Source: Rhodospirillaceae bacterium MC! (GTDB lineage Bacteria; Pseudomonadota; Alphaproteobacteria; MC1). From it: a stretch of 64,000 bases of DNA. The DNA lies in contig NQOV01000014.1 of NCBI GenBank assembly GCA_002632265.1, positions 23,466 to 87,465 of the forward strand, read 5' to 3'. Shown here in pieces: positions 37,070 through 44,916 of this stretch. The translations under genes were made by a program, and so were the position numbers. Positions within the stretch are counted from its first letter, which is position 1. The number at the start of each line of letters is the position of its first letter. The notes beneath the pieces are model-generated. The model did not search any database. It saw only the letters and a list, made by a program, of their open reading frames with translations, and was not told where the DNA came from.

Positions 37070-37134
37070 TATAAATTTTTCCTTTTTATTATCGTTATTA
37101 TTATTATTATTATTGTTGTTGTTATGTTATCAAA

Positions 37135-37178
37135 GGGGTGGGGAAAATGAGCTAGTATTAGTTCATTTTACACGCCCC
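37135..37178. repeat. Mini hairpin of the repeat family
   Basis: GGGGTG pairs with CACGCCCC, and AAAATGAGCTA with TAGTTCATTTT around a 4-nt loop. It corresponds to the outer stem of the larger hairpins without the inner part. It ends 10 bp from the stop codon of the SDR gene on its right. Confidence 0.6.
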
Positions 37179-37188
37179 CTATCTATCT

Positions 37189-37929
37189 CTATCGACCTAG
37201 TATGCCACCGTCAACAACCAAAGTATGACCATTAACGTAATCTGACGCTTTTGAGGCTAGATATACTGCCGTCCCTGCTAGATCTTCTGGTTCACCCCAA
37301 CGACCTGCGGGGGTTCGTTCTAGTATCTTTGGGTTATGAATGAAATCAGCACTCATTTCCGTGTTAAAATTACCTGGAGCGATACAATTAACATTCACAC
37401 CTTTAGAAGCCCATTCGTTTGATAATGATTTTGAAAACTGCATTACTGCACCCTTAGAGGCTGCATAAGAAGGAACTGTCGTACCCCCTTGAAATGACAA
37501 TAAAGACGCCATATTAATAATTTTACCATATCCCTTTTCAATCATGATCTTACCAACGGTTTGACACATGTAAAATACGGCAGTTGCATTAATATCCATA
37601 ACGAAATCCCAATCATTTTTAGGATATTCTACGGCTGGATGAGATTTCTTTACTCCTGCATTATTCACTAAAATATCGATAGAACCTTGATCCTTTAAGA
37701 TTTTAGCAACTAAGCTTGAATATTCATCAAAATGGGTAAGATTAAAATCATATCCAGTGGCTTTTAAGCCTTCCTTTTCAAAATCTGCTAATGTTTCATT
37801 ACTCACTTTTATATCGACAAGGGCAATTGTAGCCCCAGATCTTGCAAGCTCTAAGGCCATAGCTTTTCCTAGACCTCTGTTACCACCTGTTACAATAGCA
37901 ACTTTTCCTTTTAAATCAAATAAACTCAT
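37189..37929 (-). CDS. SDR-family oxidoreductase, KduD-like paralogue
   Basis: 246 residues from the ATG at 37927-37929 (AAGGA upstream). A longer in-frame reading adds 11 residues without support, and the paralogue also starts MSLFDLKG. The NAD-binding motif is TGGNRGLG (about 16-23). NNAGVKKSHPA, the catalytic Ser in NMASLLSFQGGT and Tyr/Lys in YAASKGAVMQF are present. It is closely related to the next upstream gene but lacks about six residues in the substrate loop and ends VDGGILGR instead of VDGGWLGR. Same sugar-acid operon. A second dehydrogenase with altered specificity is likely. Confidence 0.88.
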   Translation of the reverse strand: MSLFDLKGKVAIVTGGNRGLGKAMALELARSGATIALVDIKVSNETLADFEKEGLKATGYDFNLTHFDEYSSLVAKILKDQGSIDILVNNAGVKKSHPAVEYPKNDWDFVMDINATAVFYMCQTVGKIMIEKGYGKIINMASLLSFQGGTTVPSYAASKGAVMQFSKSLSNEWASKGVNVNCIAPGNFNTEMSADFIHNPKILERTPAGRWGEPEDLAGTAVYLASKASDYVNGHTLVVDGGILGR

Positions 37930-38043
37930 TATTTTTTCCTTTTTTAAATCAATTTTAAACAAGTCGTGATTATTTGTGATAGCCTATGATAGTTTTAAAA
38001 ATAGATTAAAACTATCATAGATTAGGTTTGTTAAGAGTATAAA

Positions 38044-38796
38044 TTATCTACCTAACCACCCACCATCAACGGCAATCACATGACCGTTAATATAATCAGA
38101 AGCTTTCGACGCTAAGAACACCGCAGCACCTGCTAAATCTTCAGGAGTACCCCAACGACCAGCTGGGATTCTTTCAAGAATTTGTCTACTTCTTGTTTTA
38201 TCCGCAACTAAAGCTGTATTCATTTCTGTATCCATATAGCCCGGAGCGATACAATTGATTGTAATACCTTTTGACGCCCATTCGTTTGATAATGATTTCG
38301 AGAACTGCATTACCGCACCTTTAGAAGCTGCATAAGCTGGTACTGTTAAACCACCTTGGAAAGATAGTAAAGACGCTAGGTTAATGATTTTACCATAGCC
38401 TTTTTCTATCATCACTTTACCAACTTCTTGACACATATAGAATACTGCATTTGCGTTAATGTCCATTACAAAATCCCAATCTTTTTTCGGGAAATCTTCA
38501 GCTGGATGTCTTTTTTGTACCCCTGCGTTATTTAGTAAGATATCAATAGAACCTTGTTCTTTTAAGATCTTAGCTACTAAGCTTGGATATTTATCAAAAT
38601 CTGCTAGGTTGAAATCGTATCCAGTTGCTTGCAAGCCTTCTTTTTCAAAGTCTGCGATAGTTTCCGCACTTACTTTTAAATCGATAATAGCCACTTTAGC
38701 CCCACATCTTGCAAGTTCTAAAGCCATACCTTTACCTAAACCTTGGTTAGCTCCTGTTACGATTGCTACTTTGCCTTTTAAATCAAATAAACTCAT
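38044..38796 (-). CDS. kduD: 2-dehydro-3-deoxy-D-gluconate 5-dehydrogenase-like SDR
   Basis: 250 residues with the SDR motifs TGANQGLG (about 15-22), NNAGVQKRHPA, the Ser of INLASLLSFQGG and YAASKGAV. The C-terminal half matches KduD closely: IAPGYMDTEMN, RSRQILERIPAGRWGTPEDL and the end VDGGWLGR. KduD interconverts 2-keto-3-deoxygluconate and 2,5-diketo-3-deoxygluconate in breakdown of unsaturated uronates. Gluconate 5-dehydrogenase is an alternative. It sits between its paralogue and a zinc alcohol dehydrogenase in the IclR-controlled run. AAGGA precedes the ATG. Confidence 0.85.
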   Translation of the reverse strand: MSLFDLKGKVAIVTGANQGLGKGMALELARCGAKVAIIDLKVSAETIADFEKEGLQATGYDFNLADFDKYPSLVAKILKEQGSIDILLNNAGVQKRHPAEDFPKKDWDFVMDINANAVFYMCQEVGKVMIEKGYGKIINLASLLSFQGGLTVPAYAASKGAVMQFSKSLSNEWASKGITINCIAPGYMDTEMNTALVADKTRSRQILERIPAGRWGTPEDLAGAAVFLASKASDYINGHVIAVDGGWLGR

Positions 38797-38885
38797 GATT
38801 GTTTTCCTTATATGTATGAATTATTATTCATATTGTTAATGTTATTATTATTAATTATTGTTGTTAATTATAGTTATAGTTAAAA

Positions 38886-39896
38886 TTATTTGTCTAGATT
38901 ATACAGTACTTTAACAGCGTCTGTATTTGATGTTAGTAAATCAAAGCCTTTTTGATACTCATCAACACTTAATATATGAGTAATGATTTCTTTGAAATCA
39001 GAACAATTATATGTAAGATCTAAAGCAATACCATATTCTTCTAAAGTGTATACTCTTACGAATTGGATTTTAGATTCACGGAACATACCTTGACCAAGAT
39101 TAACTTCTGCATTATGTTTATAAGCAGCCACAAGAACGATAGTACCGCCAACTCTTGGGGTTTCTGTTAAAATAGAAGATACGCTAGGATGACCAGCACA
39201 ATCGAACACAACATCAGGACCGATATTATTATTGATTTTATGTGCTTCTGCTACAACATCATCTTTTAGAGCATTTACCACTTTAAAGCCCATAGATTGT
39301 GCTTTTTTGATACGTAATTCATTAGCTTCTACCAATGTGATATCTGTAGTACCATAATGTCTTAACGCAATAGCAATACATAAGCCGATTGTACCACAAC
39401 CGAAGATTAAAGCACTATCACCTGGTTTGTATCCGCCTTTTCTGATAGCATGAACTGCTACCGCTACAGGTTCTACAACCGAGCCTAGATCCATTGGCAT
39501 ATCTTCAGGCATTGGTAAGATAACGCTATTTTCTGCTGTTGCATATTCTGCCATACCACCATCTTGATCGATACCTAATAAGCCTAAATGCTCACATATG
39601 TAAGTTCTACCTGATTTACAAGTTGGACACTCGCCACAAGATAATAGTGGATATACTGTAACTTTAGCACCTTCTTTAATTGTTGGATGATCTTTTGAGG
39701 CCATATAACCCGAAAATTCATGCCCCAATGTTAAGCCGATTTCTGCTCTTGGATGTACACCAGCATAGATATTTAAATCACTACCGCAGATCCCTGCATG
39801 TGAAGATTTGATCAGAGACCAACCTTTTTTAGGGGTTGGGATTTCTTTATCTTCTAACTGTAGAGTATTTTTACCTCTATAAACTATTGCTTTCAT
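38886..39896 (-). CDS. Zinc-dependent alcohol dehydrogenase (polyol/sugar-acid type)
   Basis: Medium-chain dehydrogenase, 336 residues. Catalytic zinc ligands lie in SHAGICGSDLNIYAG (Cys about 37) and LGHEFSG. Four structural-zinc cysteines are in CGECPTCKSGRTYIC (about 90-104). The NAD-binding segment is ALIFGCGTIGLCIAIALRHY. Similar enzymes oxidise L-idonate, L-galactonate, sorbitol or threonine. In this operon a hexonate 5-dehydrogenase role is plausible, not shown. AAAGGA precedes the ATG. The 2-hydroxyacid dehydrogenase gene is 63 bp upstream. Confidence 0.87.
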   Translation of the reverse strand: MKAIVYRGKNTLQLEDKEIPTPKKGWSLIKSSHAGICGSDLNIYAGVHPRAEIGLTLGHEFSGYMASKDHPTIKEGAKVTVYPLLSCGECPTCKSGRTYICEHLGLLGIDQDGGMAEYATAENSVILPMPEDMPMDLGSVVEPVAVAVHAIRKGGYKPGDSALIFGCGTIGLCIAIALRHYGTTDITLVEANELRIKKAQSMGFKVVNALKDDVVAEAHKINNNIGPDVVFDCAGHPSVSSILTETPRVGGTIVLVAAYKHNAEVNLGQGMFRESKIQFVRVYTLEEYGIALDLTYNCSDFKEIITHILSVDEYQKGFDLLTSNTDAVKVLYNLDK

Positions 39897-39959
39897 TTCT
39901 TTAATCCTTTCTATTCTTGATTAAATTTTGCTTATTTGTTGTTGTTAATATAAAGTTAA

Positions 39960-40913
39960 TTAAACTAGATTCCAATTTAAAGCTTCGCCTTTTAGGAAGC
40001 GTACACTTTCTTCGGCAACTTTTCTTTTTAATTCTAAAGCTGATTCTTCCGAATACCAACCCATATGTGGAGTACATACGAATTTATTAGTGGCGTATAA
40101 TTTATCCTTATTAGACACTGGTTCTGTTTCTGTTGTATCAAGACCAGCACCGGCGATTTCATCATTTTCTAAGGCATGTAATAACGCTTTTTCGTTAATG
40201 ATACCACCACGAGCTGTATTTACAATGAAAACTGTATTTTTCATTTGTTTGAATTCTGCTGTAGAAATTAAATCTATGTTATTATCCGCAGGACAATGGA
40301 TAGATATAAGATCTGAAGTCTTTAGTAATTCATCTTTGCTTACCAGTTTAATGTAATTAGCTCTATCGTCTTTTAGTTCTTTAACTTGTGGATCATAAGC
40401 CACAACTTCCAAACCAAAGCCCGATGCACGTTTTGCCATTTCTGTACCAATACGACCGATACCAAAAATACCAATACGCTTACCTGAAATTCTGTAAATT
40501 GGAATCGCTTTTTGATAATCCCATACTCCAGATTTCACAAGTGCTGACATTTTCGATGTTTGTCTAACCAACTCTAGCATTAACGCCATAGCTTGATCAG
40601 CCACTTCATTCATACCATAATCTGGTACGTTACAAACGGCAACGCCATGATCTTTAGCAGCTACAAGGTCAACATTATTAACGCCTACCCCATATCTTAC
40701 CACTAGTTTAAGATTAGGTAAATTTTCCATTACTTTTCTTGTTACAGGAGCATACTGATTAATAAATACTTTTGCTTCTTTGCAATTATTTATTAAATCA
40801 TCTTCTGTTTTACATTGCATTAACTCAAAATTGACATTGGCTTTTTTTAAAATATTAGTTTCAATTTCAATATCTGTGTGATCGCAATCCGTTATTATTA
40901 ATTCTAAGCTCAT
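39960..40913 (-). CDS. D-isomer-specific 2-hydroxyacid dehydrogenase
   Basis: 317 residues, CtBP/phosphoglycerate-dehydrogenase-like. The Rossmann motif is GKRIGIFGIGRIGTEMA (about 148). The catalytic Arg is in VNTARGGIINEKALL, Glu in LDTTETEPVS and His in TPHMGWYSEES. It lacks the ACT domain of long SerA, so reduction of a 2-keto acid (glyoxylate, hydroxypyruvate or a keto-deoxy acid) is more likely than serine synthesis. It is the first gene of the sugar-acid operon, with strong AAGGAGG before the ATG. Confidence 0.88.
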   Translation of the reverse strand: MSLELIITDCDHTDIEIETNILKKANVNFELMQCKTEDDLINNCKEAKVFINQYAPVTRKVMENLPNLKLVVRYGVGVNNVDLVAAKDHGVAVCNVPDYGMNEVADQAMALMLELVRQTSKMSALVKSGVWDYQKAIPIYRISGKRIGIFGIGRIGTEMAKRASGFGLEVVAYDPQVKELKDDRANYIKLVSKDELLKTSDLISIHCPADNNIDLISTAEFKQMKNTVFIVNTARGGIINEKALLHALENDEIAGAGLDTTETEPVSNKDKLYATNKFVCTPHMGWYSEESALELKRKVAEESVRFLKGEALNWNLV

Positions 40914-40945
40914 AAAGCCTCCTTAACTTTGTATTTGCCTTTAGA

Positions 40946-40955
40946 CGTATATACG
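40946..40955. promoter_or_regulatory. Candidate operator CGTATATACG
   Basis: A perfect 10-bp palindrome just downstream of the predicted transcription start. A related GGATATAC (minus strand, about 40965-40972) lies two helical turns away. The position would let a bound regulator block the operon. The divergent IclR protein is the obvious candidate ligand. Confidence 0.45.
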
Positions 40956-40985
40956 AATAATGTTTGTATATCCGCCTTAATTATT

Positions 40986-41014
40986 ATAATATACCATAAA
41001 CACTACTTTGTCAA
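40986..41014 (-). promoter_or_regulatory. Sigma-70 promoter of the sugar-acid operon
   Basis: On the minus strand consensus TTGACA (41009-41014), 17-bp spacer and TATTAT (40986-40991), about 75 bp before the first start codon. Confidence 0.72.
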
Positions 41015-41243
41015 GCGTTTTTTTATGGATAAGTGAAAATAATAGTTAAAATTCCCTTAAGAACTTGTAAAATATATGTTTATTTCCTAATAAGAAATTT
41101 TTTATTTCATTTTTTATATTTTATATTAGACTTAAGCAAAGCATATATGCTAGTATTATAGATCTCGATATCTAAAACTTTTTCATTTAACTTTTAATTT
41201 AACTTTTTAATTTATTTAACAGAGAGATACAAGAAGAATAATC

Positions 41244-42011
41244 ATGAATAAAACCATGGAAAGTATACACAAACCAACTCAAAGAGTAATAGAAGTATTA
41301 AAACTCATTGCAGATCATCCCAACGAGATGATTCTTTCAAACATTTCCAAAGAAATATCTGTACCTAAAAGCACCCTTTCGCCGATCATTAAAACTTTAG
41401 TTGATTCGAAATTTATTGTACAGAATAAAGCAACTCTTACTTATGATATTGGAATAGCTAGTTTTACCATTGGCTCTAAATATCTAACTAGTATGTCTTG
41501 GATAGATATCACAAAAAATTATATGAAAGTCATAGTTAATGAATGTCATGAAATTTGTCAATTGGGGGTTTTAGATAATGATCAAGTTTCCTATATTGCC
41601 AAAGTGAATTCCGAACAGGATGTGCAGTTAATGTCAACCATTGGCAAGACTTTACCTTTATACTGTACGGCTTTAGGTCGGATCTTCCTATCTTACAAAA
41701 AGGATGAAGAAATCAGAACACTTTATAAGGACGGTCTTAAATCTTACAATGAAAATACCACAACCGATATAGATGAACTGATCAAAATTGTTAATGATGT
41801 AAGAGCTAACGGATTCGCCACAGAGTACGGCGAAACAAGTGCCGATGTGCAATGTATTTCCGTTCCCCTATTCTTTGACGATAACGTCATTGCCGCCATA
41901 AGTGTAAGCCTACCCATATTCCGTGCCACCGACAAAAAACTAGAAAACATCCTCCAAACCCTACAAAAATACTCAAAAGAAATATCTAAAAACCTAAAAA
42001 ATTACCAATAG
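41244..42011 (+). CDS. IclR-family transcriptional regulator
   Basis: 255 residues. The N-terminal winged helix-turn-helix (about 12-75) reads RVIEVLKLIADHPNEMILSN and then SVPKSTLSPIIKTLVDSKFI. The C-terminal effector domain carries the family pattern GLGRIFLSY-like ALGRIFLSYKKDEE, VRANGFATEYGETSADVQCI and VPLFFDDNVIAAISVSLPIF. IclR proteins bind small organic acids and usually repress adjacent catabolic operons. It is divergent from the nine-gene sugar-acid run, which it most likely controls. The stop codon merges into a GGATA microsatellite. Confidence 0.92.
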   Translation: MNKTMESIHKPTQRVIEVLKLIADHPNEMILSNISKEISVPKSTLSPIIKTLVDSKFIVQNKATLTYDIGIASFTIGSKYLTSMSWIDITKNYMKVIVNECHEICQLGVLDNDQVSYIAKVNSEQDVQLMSTIGKTLPLYCTALGRIFLSYKKDEEIRTLYKDGLKSYNENTTTDIDELIKIVNDVRANGFATEYGETSADVQCISVPLFFDDNVIAAISVSLPIFRATDKKLENILQTLQKYSKEISKNLKNYQ

Positions 42012-42040
42012 GATAGGATAGGATAGGATAGGATAGGATA
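42011..42040. repeat. GGATA pentanucleotide microsatellite
   Basis: Six tandem GGATA units, beginning with the last base of the IclR stop codon TAG. Slippage would not change the protein. Confidence 0.95.
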
Positions 42041-42120
42041 TAACATAATAGAATAAAATGCTATCCATATAAGGTATTATAAATAAAAATACTTGTGTTG
42101 TATAATCTTCATTTGTTTTA

Positions 42121-42258
42121 TATTTGCTGGCCTAAACAATTCTATTTTAGATATATTTATTAATACTTAAAGTATGTATTAGTAAATTAGCAGAAAAAAC
42201 AAGAATATAAATCATCTTTAATTTATATTTATATATGATTTAGTTTAGGCCAGTGAAT
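42121..42258. repeat. Inverted-repeat element with GCTGGCCTAA ends (MITE-like)
   Basis: About 138 bp bounded by ATTTGCTGGCCTAAAC on the left and GTTTAGGCCAGTGAAT on the right, complementary at about 14 of 16 positions. A smaller hairpin (TTATTAATAC/GTATTAGTAA type) is inside. No ORF. The same GCTGGCCTAA core forms the 14412-14462 palindrome. Confidence 0.6.
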
Positions 42259-42300
42259 ATATATCCAAGGAATAAAAAAAGTAAAGGGATGTGAAAAAAA

Positions 42301-42335
42301 ATAACCATAGATATATGAGATATATCTATGGTTAT
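42301..42335 (-). terminator. Intrinsic terminator of glnA
   Basis: A perfect 16-bp stem (ATAACCATAGATATAT/ATATATCTATGGTTAT) with loop GAG. On the minus strand it runs into eight T. It lies 42 bp past the glnA stop. Confidence 0.88.
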
Positions 42336-42377
42336 CAATGCTATGAGTATACTATTTAAGTATGCTACTATGAAAGC

Positions 42378-43775
42378 TTACAGGCTGTAATACATTTCAA
42401 ACTCAATTGGATGAGGCCCAGATCTATATTTAGCGTCTTCGCCTTTTTTAAGATCGATGTAAGCGTCGATGAATTCATCGGTAAATACGCCTGTAGATGT
42501 TAAGAAACTACGATCGGCATTTAGTTCTTCTAAAGCAACAAATAAGCTAGGTGCTACTGTTGGAAGTTCTTCGCCTGATTGGTAAGCGTTATCTTCTGTA
42601 GCTTTACCAGGATCGATTTTGTTTTTAATACCGTCCAAGCCAGCAAGTAACATCGCAGTCATACCCAAGTAAGAACAAGATGTAGGATCAGGGAAACGGG
42701 CTTCGATACGGCGACCATTTTCACTATCCACATGTGGAATACGAATAGATACAGAACGGTTTTTCGCTGCATATGCAAGAACTACAGGAGCTTCATAACC
42801 TGGTACTAAACGTTTGTAACTGTTAGTTCCTGGGTTTGTGAAAGCATTAATGGCACGACCATGTTTAATGATCCCGCCAATATACCATAGAGCTTCTTGT
42901 GAAAGATGTTCATATACATCTCCTGCGAAAGTATTTTTGCCTGCTTTCCATACTGATTGGTGGCAGTGCATACCAGAACCGTTATCGCCTGCTAAAGGTT
43001 TTGGCATGAATGTTGCGGTTTGTCCGAATTCTTGAGCGGTATTTCTCACAACATATTTAAACTTCTGTACATTATCCGCAGTACCTACTAAAGTATCGAA
43101 TTTAATGCCGATTTCGTGTTGTGCTGACGCTACTTCGTGATGATGTCTTTCAACTTCCATGCCCACTTGTTTTAAAGTTCTAACCATTTGGTTACGCTGT
43201 TCGATTGTATGATCAACAGGAGCTACTGGTACGTATCCGCCTTTTAAGTATGGACGGTGGCCACTGTTTCCGCCGTCTTGATCTTGATCACCGAAATTAG
43301 GAAGTTCCGAACAACCTAATTTATAACCTGCTTCGCCACTTGTGTTTTTAACTTTAACATCATCAAATACGAAAAATTCAGGTTCTGCCCCGAAATAACA
43401 AGTGTCGCCAATGCCTGTACCTGCTAAGAACTCAATGGCTTTTTTAGCGATAGAACGTGGGCAACGTGTGTATGCTGTTGATGAAGTAGGTTCATAAACA
43501 TCACAAATTAAGATCAATGTTGGAGTTTCAATAAACGGATCAACAAAAGCTGTTTCAAGATCGGGTTTCATAAGCATATCCGAATTATTAATAGAACGCC
43601 ATCCGCTTATAGAAGATCCATCAAATGCCACACCATTATCTAGTACATCATCGATTAAATCCACATGTACAGTCATATGATGCCATATGCCTAACATATC
43701 TGTAAAGCGTGTTGAAATAAATTCAACTGCGTTATCTTTTACAATTTTCTTAATATCGTCTTTTGAATAGCTCAT
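42378..43775 (-). CDS. glnA: Glutamine synthetase, type I
   Basis: ATP-dependent ligation of ammonia to glutamate (465 residues, dodecameric GSI). Signatures are FDGSSISGWRSINNSDM (N-terminal), CYFGAEPEFFVFD, KPLAGDNGSGMHCHQSVW (ATP-binding) and NRSVSIRIPHV. The adenylylation region reads EDNAYQSGEELPTVA. The modified Tyr is kept, but the flanking loop is about four residues shorter than in E. coli (NLYDLPPEEAKEIP). GAGG precedes the ATG. It has its own promoter and terminator. A glnD homologue lies at 50.6-53.2 kb, while no glnB or glnE is in the window. Confidence 0.96.
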   Translation of the reverse strand: MSYSKDDIKKIVKDNAVEFISTRFTDMLGIWHHMTVHVDLIDDVLDNGVAFDGSSISGWRSINNSDMLMKPDLETAFVDPFIETPTLILICDVYEPTSSTAYTRCPRSIAKKAIEFLAGTGIGDTCYFGAEPEFFVFDDVKVKNTSGEAGYKLGCSELPNFGDQDQDGGNSGHRPYLKGGYVPVAPVDHTIEQRNQMVRTLKQVGMEVERHHHEVASAQHEIGIKFDTLVGTADNVQKFKYVVRNTAQEFGQTATFMPKPLAGDNGSGMHCHQSVWKAGKNTFAGDVYEHLSQEALWYIGGIIKHGRAINAFTNPGTNSYKRLVPGYEAPVVLAYAAKNRSVSIRIPHVDSENGRRIEARFPDPTSCSYLGMTAMLLAGLDGIKNKIDPGKATEDNAYQSGEELPTVAPSLFVALEELNADRSFLTSTGVFTDEFIDAYIDLKKGEDAKYRSGPHPIEFEMYYSL

Positions 43776-44215
43776 TATATAACCTCGTTTATTTTAAATA
43801 TAGCTTAATCATAAAAAACTGTGTAGCGAAATATCTCACATCAGTTTCCATTACATTTTACATATTACAATACTTTTTTACTAAAGTCAAGCATTAAAAA
43901 AATATTTATTTATTTCTTGATATTTTCCTTTATAATAGCTTTTCATACGGTTTTATCATAAAATTCAGATGTCATAAGAGTTTTTATTCGATGTTTACAT
44001 CACTTTATGATTGTGAAACCCCACTCATGGATACATTTATAGATACATTTAAAATTCCTAAAATTATGACTATAAATAAGCTAAGAATAAGATATAGGAA
44101 AAATGATCCTTGATTCTTACATCTAAATTGTATATACTAATAATCACATAGTTACACAATTAAATAAGTTACACAATGAAATAATTCATATTTCTCATAT
44201 ACAAATGGCAAACAC
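43776..44215. other. Divergent intergenic region glnA / plsY
   Basis: 440 bp without a gene. The glnA promoter is at its left end. I see no NtrC-type enhancer pair or sigma-54 GG-N10-GC element, and no clear promoter for plsY. Confidence 0.5.
43862..43890 (-). promoter_or_regulatory. Sigma-70 promoter of glnA
   Basis: On the minus strand TTGACT (43885-43890), 17-bp spacer and TAATAT (43862-43867), about 87 bp before the ATG. Confidence 0.65.
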
Positions 44216-44914
44216 ATGCAACATTTTATCTCTTTCTTTTCCCATACCAGCCATATAATGCTAAGCCTATCGGCGATACTTTCTTATCTTTTTGGCAGTA
44301 TTCCCTTTGGATTAGTCATAACTCGTATGGCTGGTTTGGGCGATATTAGAACCATGGGAAGTGGCAATATTGGTACAACAAACGTTCTACGTACAGGAAG
44401 AAAAGATCTTGCTTTCCTTACTGTGGTTGGCGATATCGGCAAAGGTGCTTTTGCTGTTTACATATGTAGTTTAATCGGCGGAATGCCACTAGCTACGATA
44501 GCTTGTTTATTTTCTGTTTTGGGTCATAACTATCCCATATGGTTGAAGTTTAAAGGCGGTAAAGGTGTGGCTACGACTTTTGGCGTATGGCTTGTTTTTG
44601 CCTTTCCTGTGGGGATTTGCGGATTACTTACATGGTTAGCAATCGCCATTATTTTCCGCTATTCTAGTCTTTCGGCTTTGATATCCATGTTGATGATTCC
44701 TGTATATGCCTATTTATTTCATTATCCTTTGCCTATTGTGATTGTTGGAGTAATTTTAACATTAAGTTCCTATTGGAAACATCGAGGCAATATCCAACGT
44801 CTAGTTAAGGGAGAAGAAGATAAAATCGGCAAAAAGAAAAAAAACAAAAATACGCAAGATGAAAACACAAACGAAAATACAAACGAAAACCAAGATAAGC
44901 ATAAAGAATCATAA
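44216..44914 (+). CDS. plsY: Acyl-phosphate glycerol-3-phosphate acyltransferase PlsY
   Basis: Inner-membrane enzyme that acylates glycerol-3-phosphate in phospholipid synthesis (232 residues). The three family motifs are SYLFGSIPFGLVI, MGSGNIGTTNVLRTGRK (about 44-60), and HNYPIWLKFKGGKGVATTFG. Five membrane helices are visible. The C-terminal ~30 residues are Lys/Asn/Glu-rich and probably disordered, longer than usual. No good ribosome site is visible. A start 14 codons later (MLSLSAILSYLF) is possible. dprA begins 2 bp after the stop, a pairing seen in other bacteria. Confidence 0.93.
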   Translation: MQHFISFFSHTSHIMLSLSAILSYLFGSIPFGLVITRMAGLGDIRTMGSGNIGTTNVLRTGRKDLAFLTVVGDIGKGAFAVYICSLIGGMPLATIACLFSVLGHNYPIWLKFKGGKGVATTFGVWLVFAFPVGICGLLTWLAIAIIFRYSSLSALISMLMIPVYAYLFHYPLPIVIVGVILTLSSYWKHRGNIQRLVKGEEDKIGKKKKNKNTQDENTNENTNENQDKHKES

Positions 44915-44916
44915 AA

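Larger units (their letters stand above)
40914..41243. other. Divergent control region between IclR gene and sugar-acid operon
   Basis: 330 bp without a gene. It holds the operon promoter and palindromic motifs described separately. A T-rich stretch upstream of the iclR-type gene probably contains that gene's own promoter. Confidence 0.6.

Noticed and set aside
37085..37125. TTA/TTG trinucleotide runs (also near 38820) as coding or regulatory repeats
   Set aside because: Noncoding, imperfect and common in AT-rich intergenic DNA. No consistent position relative to genes.
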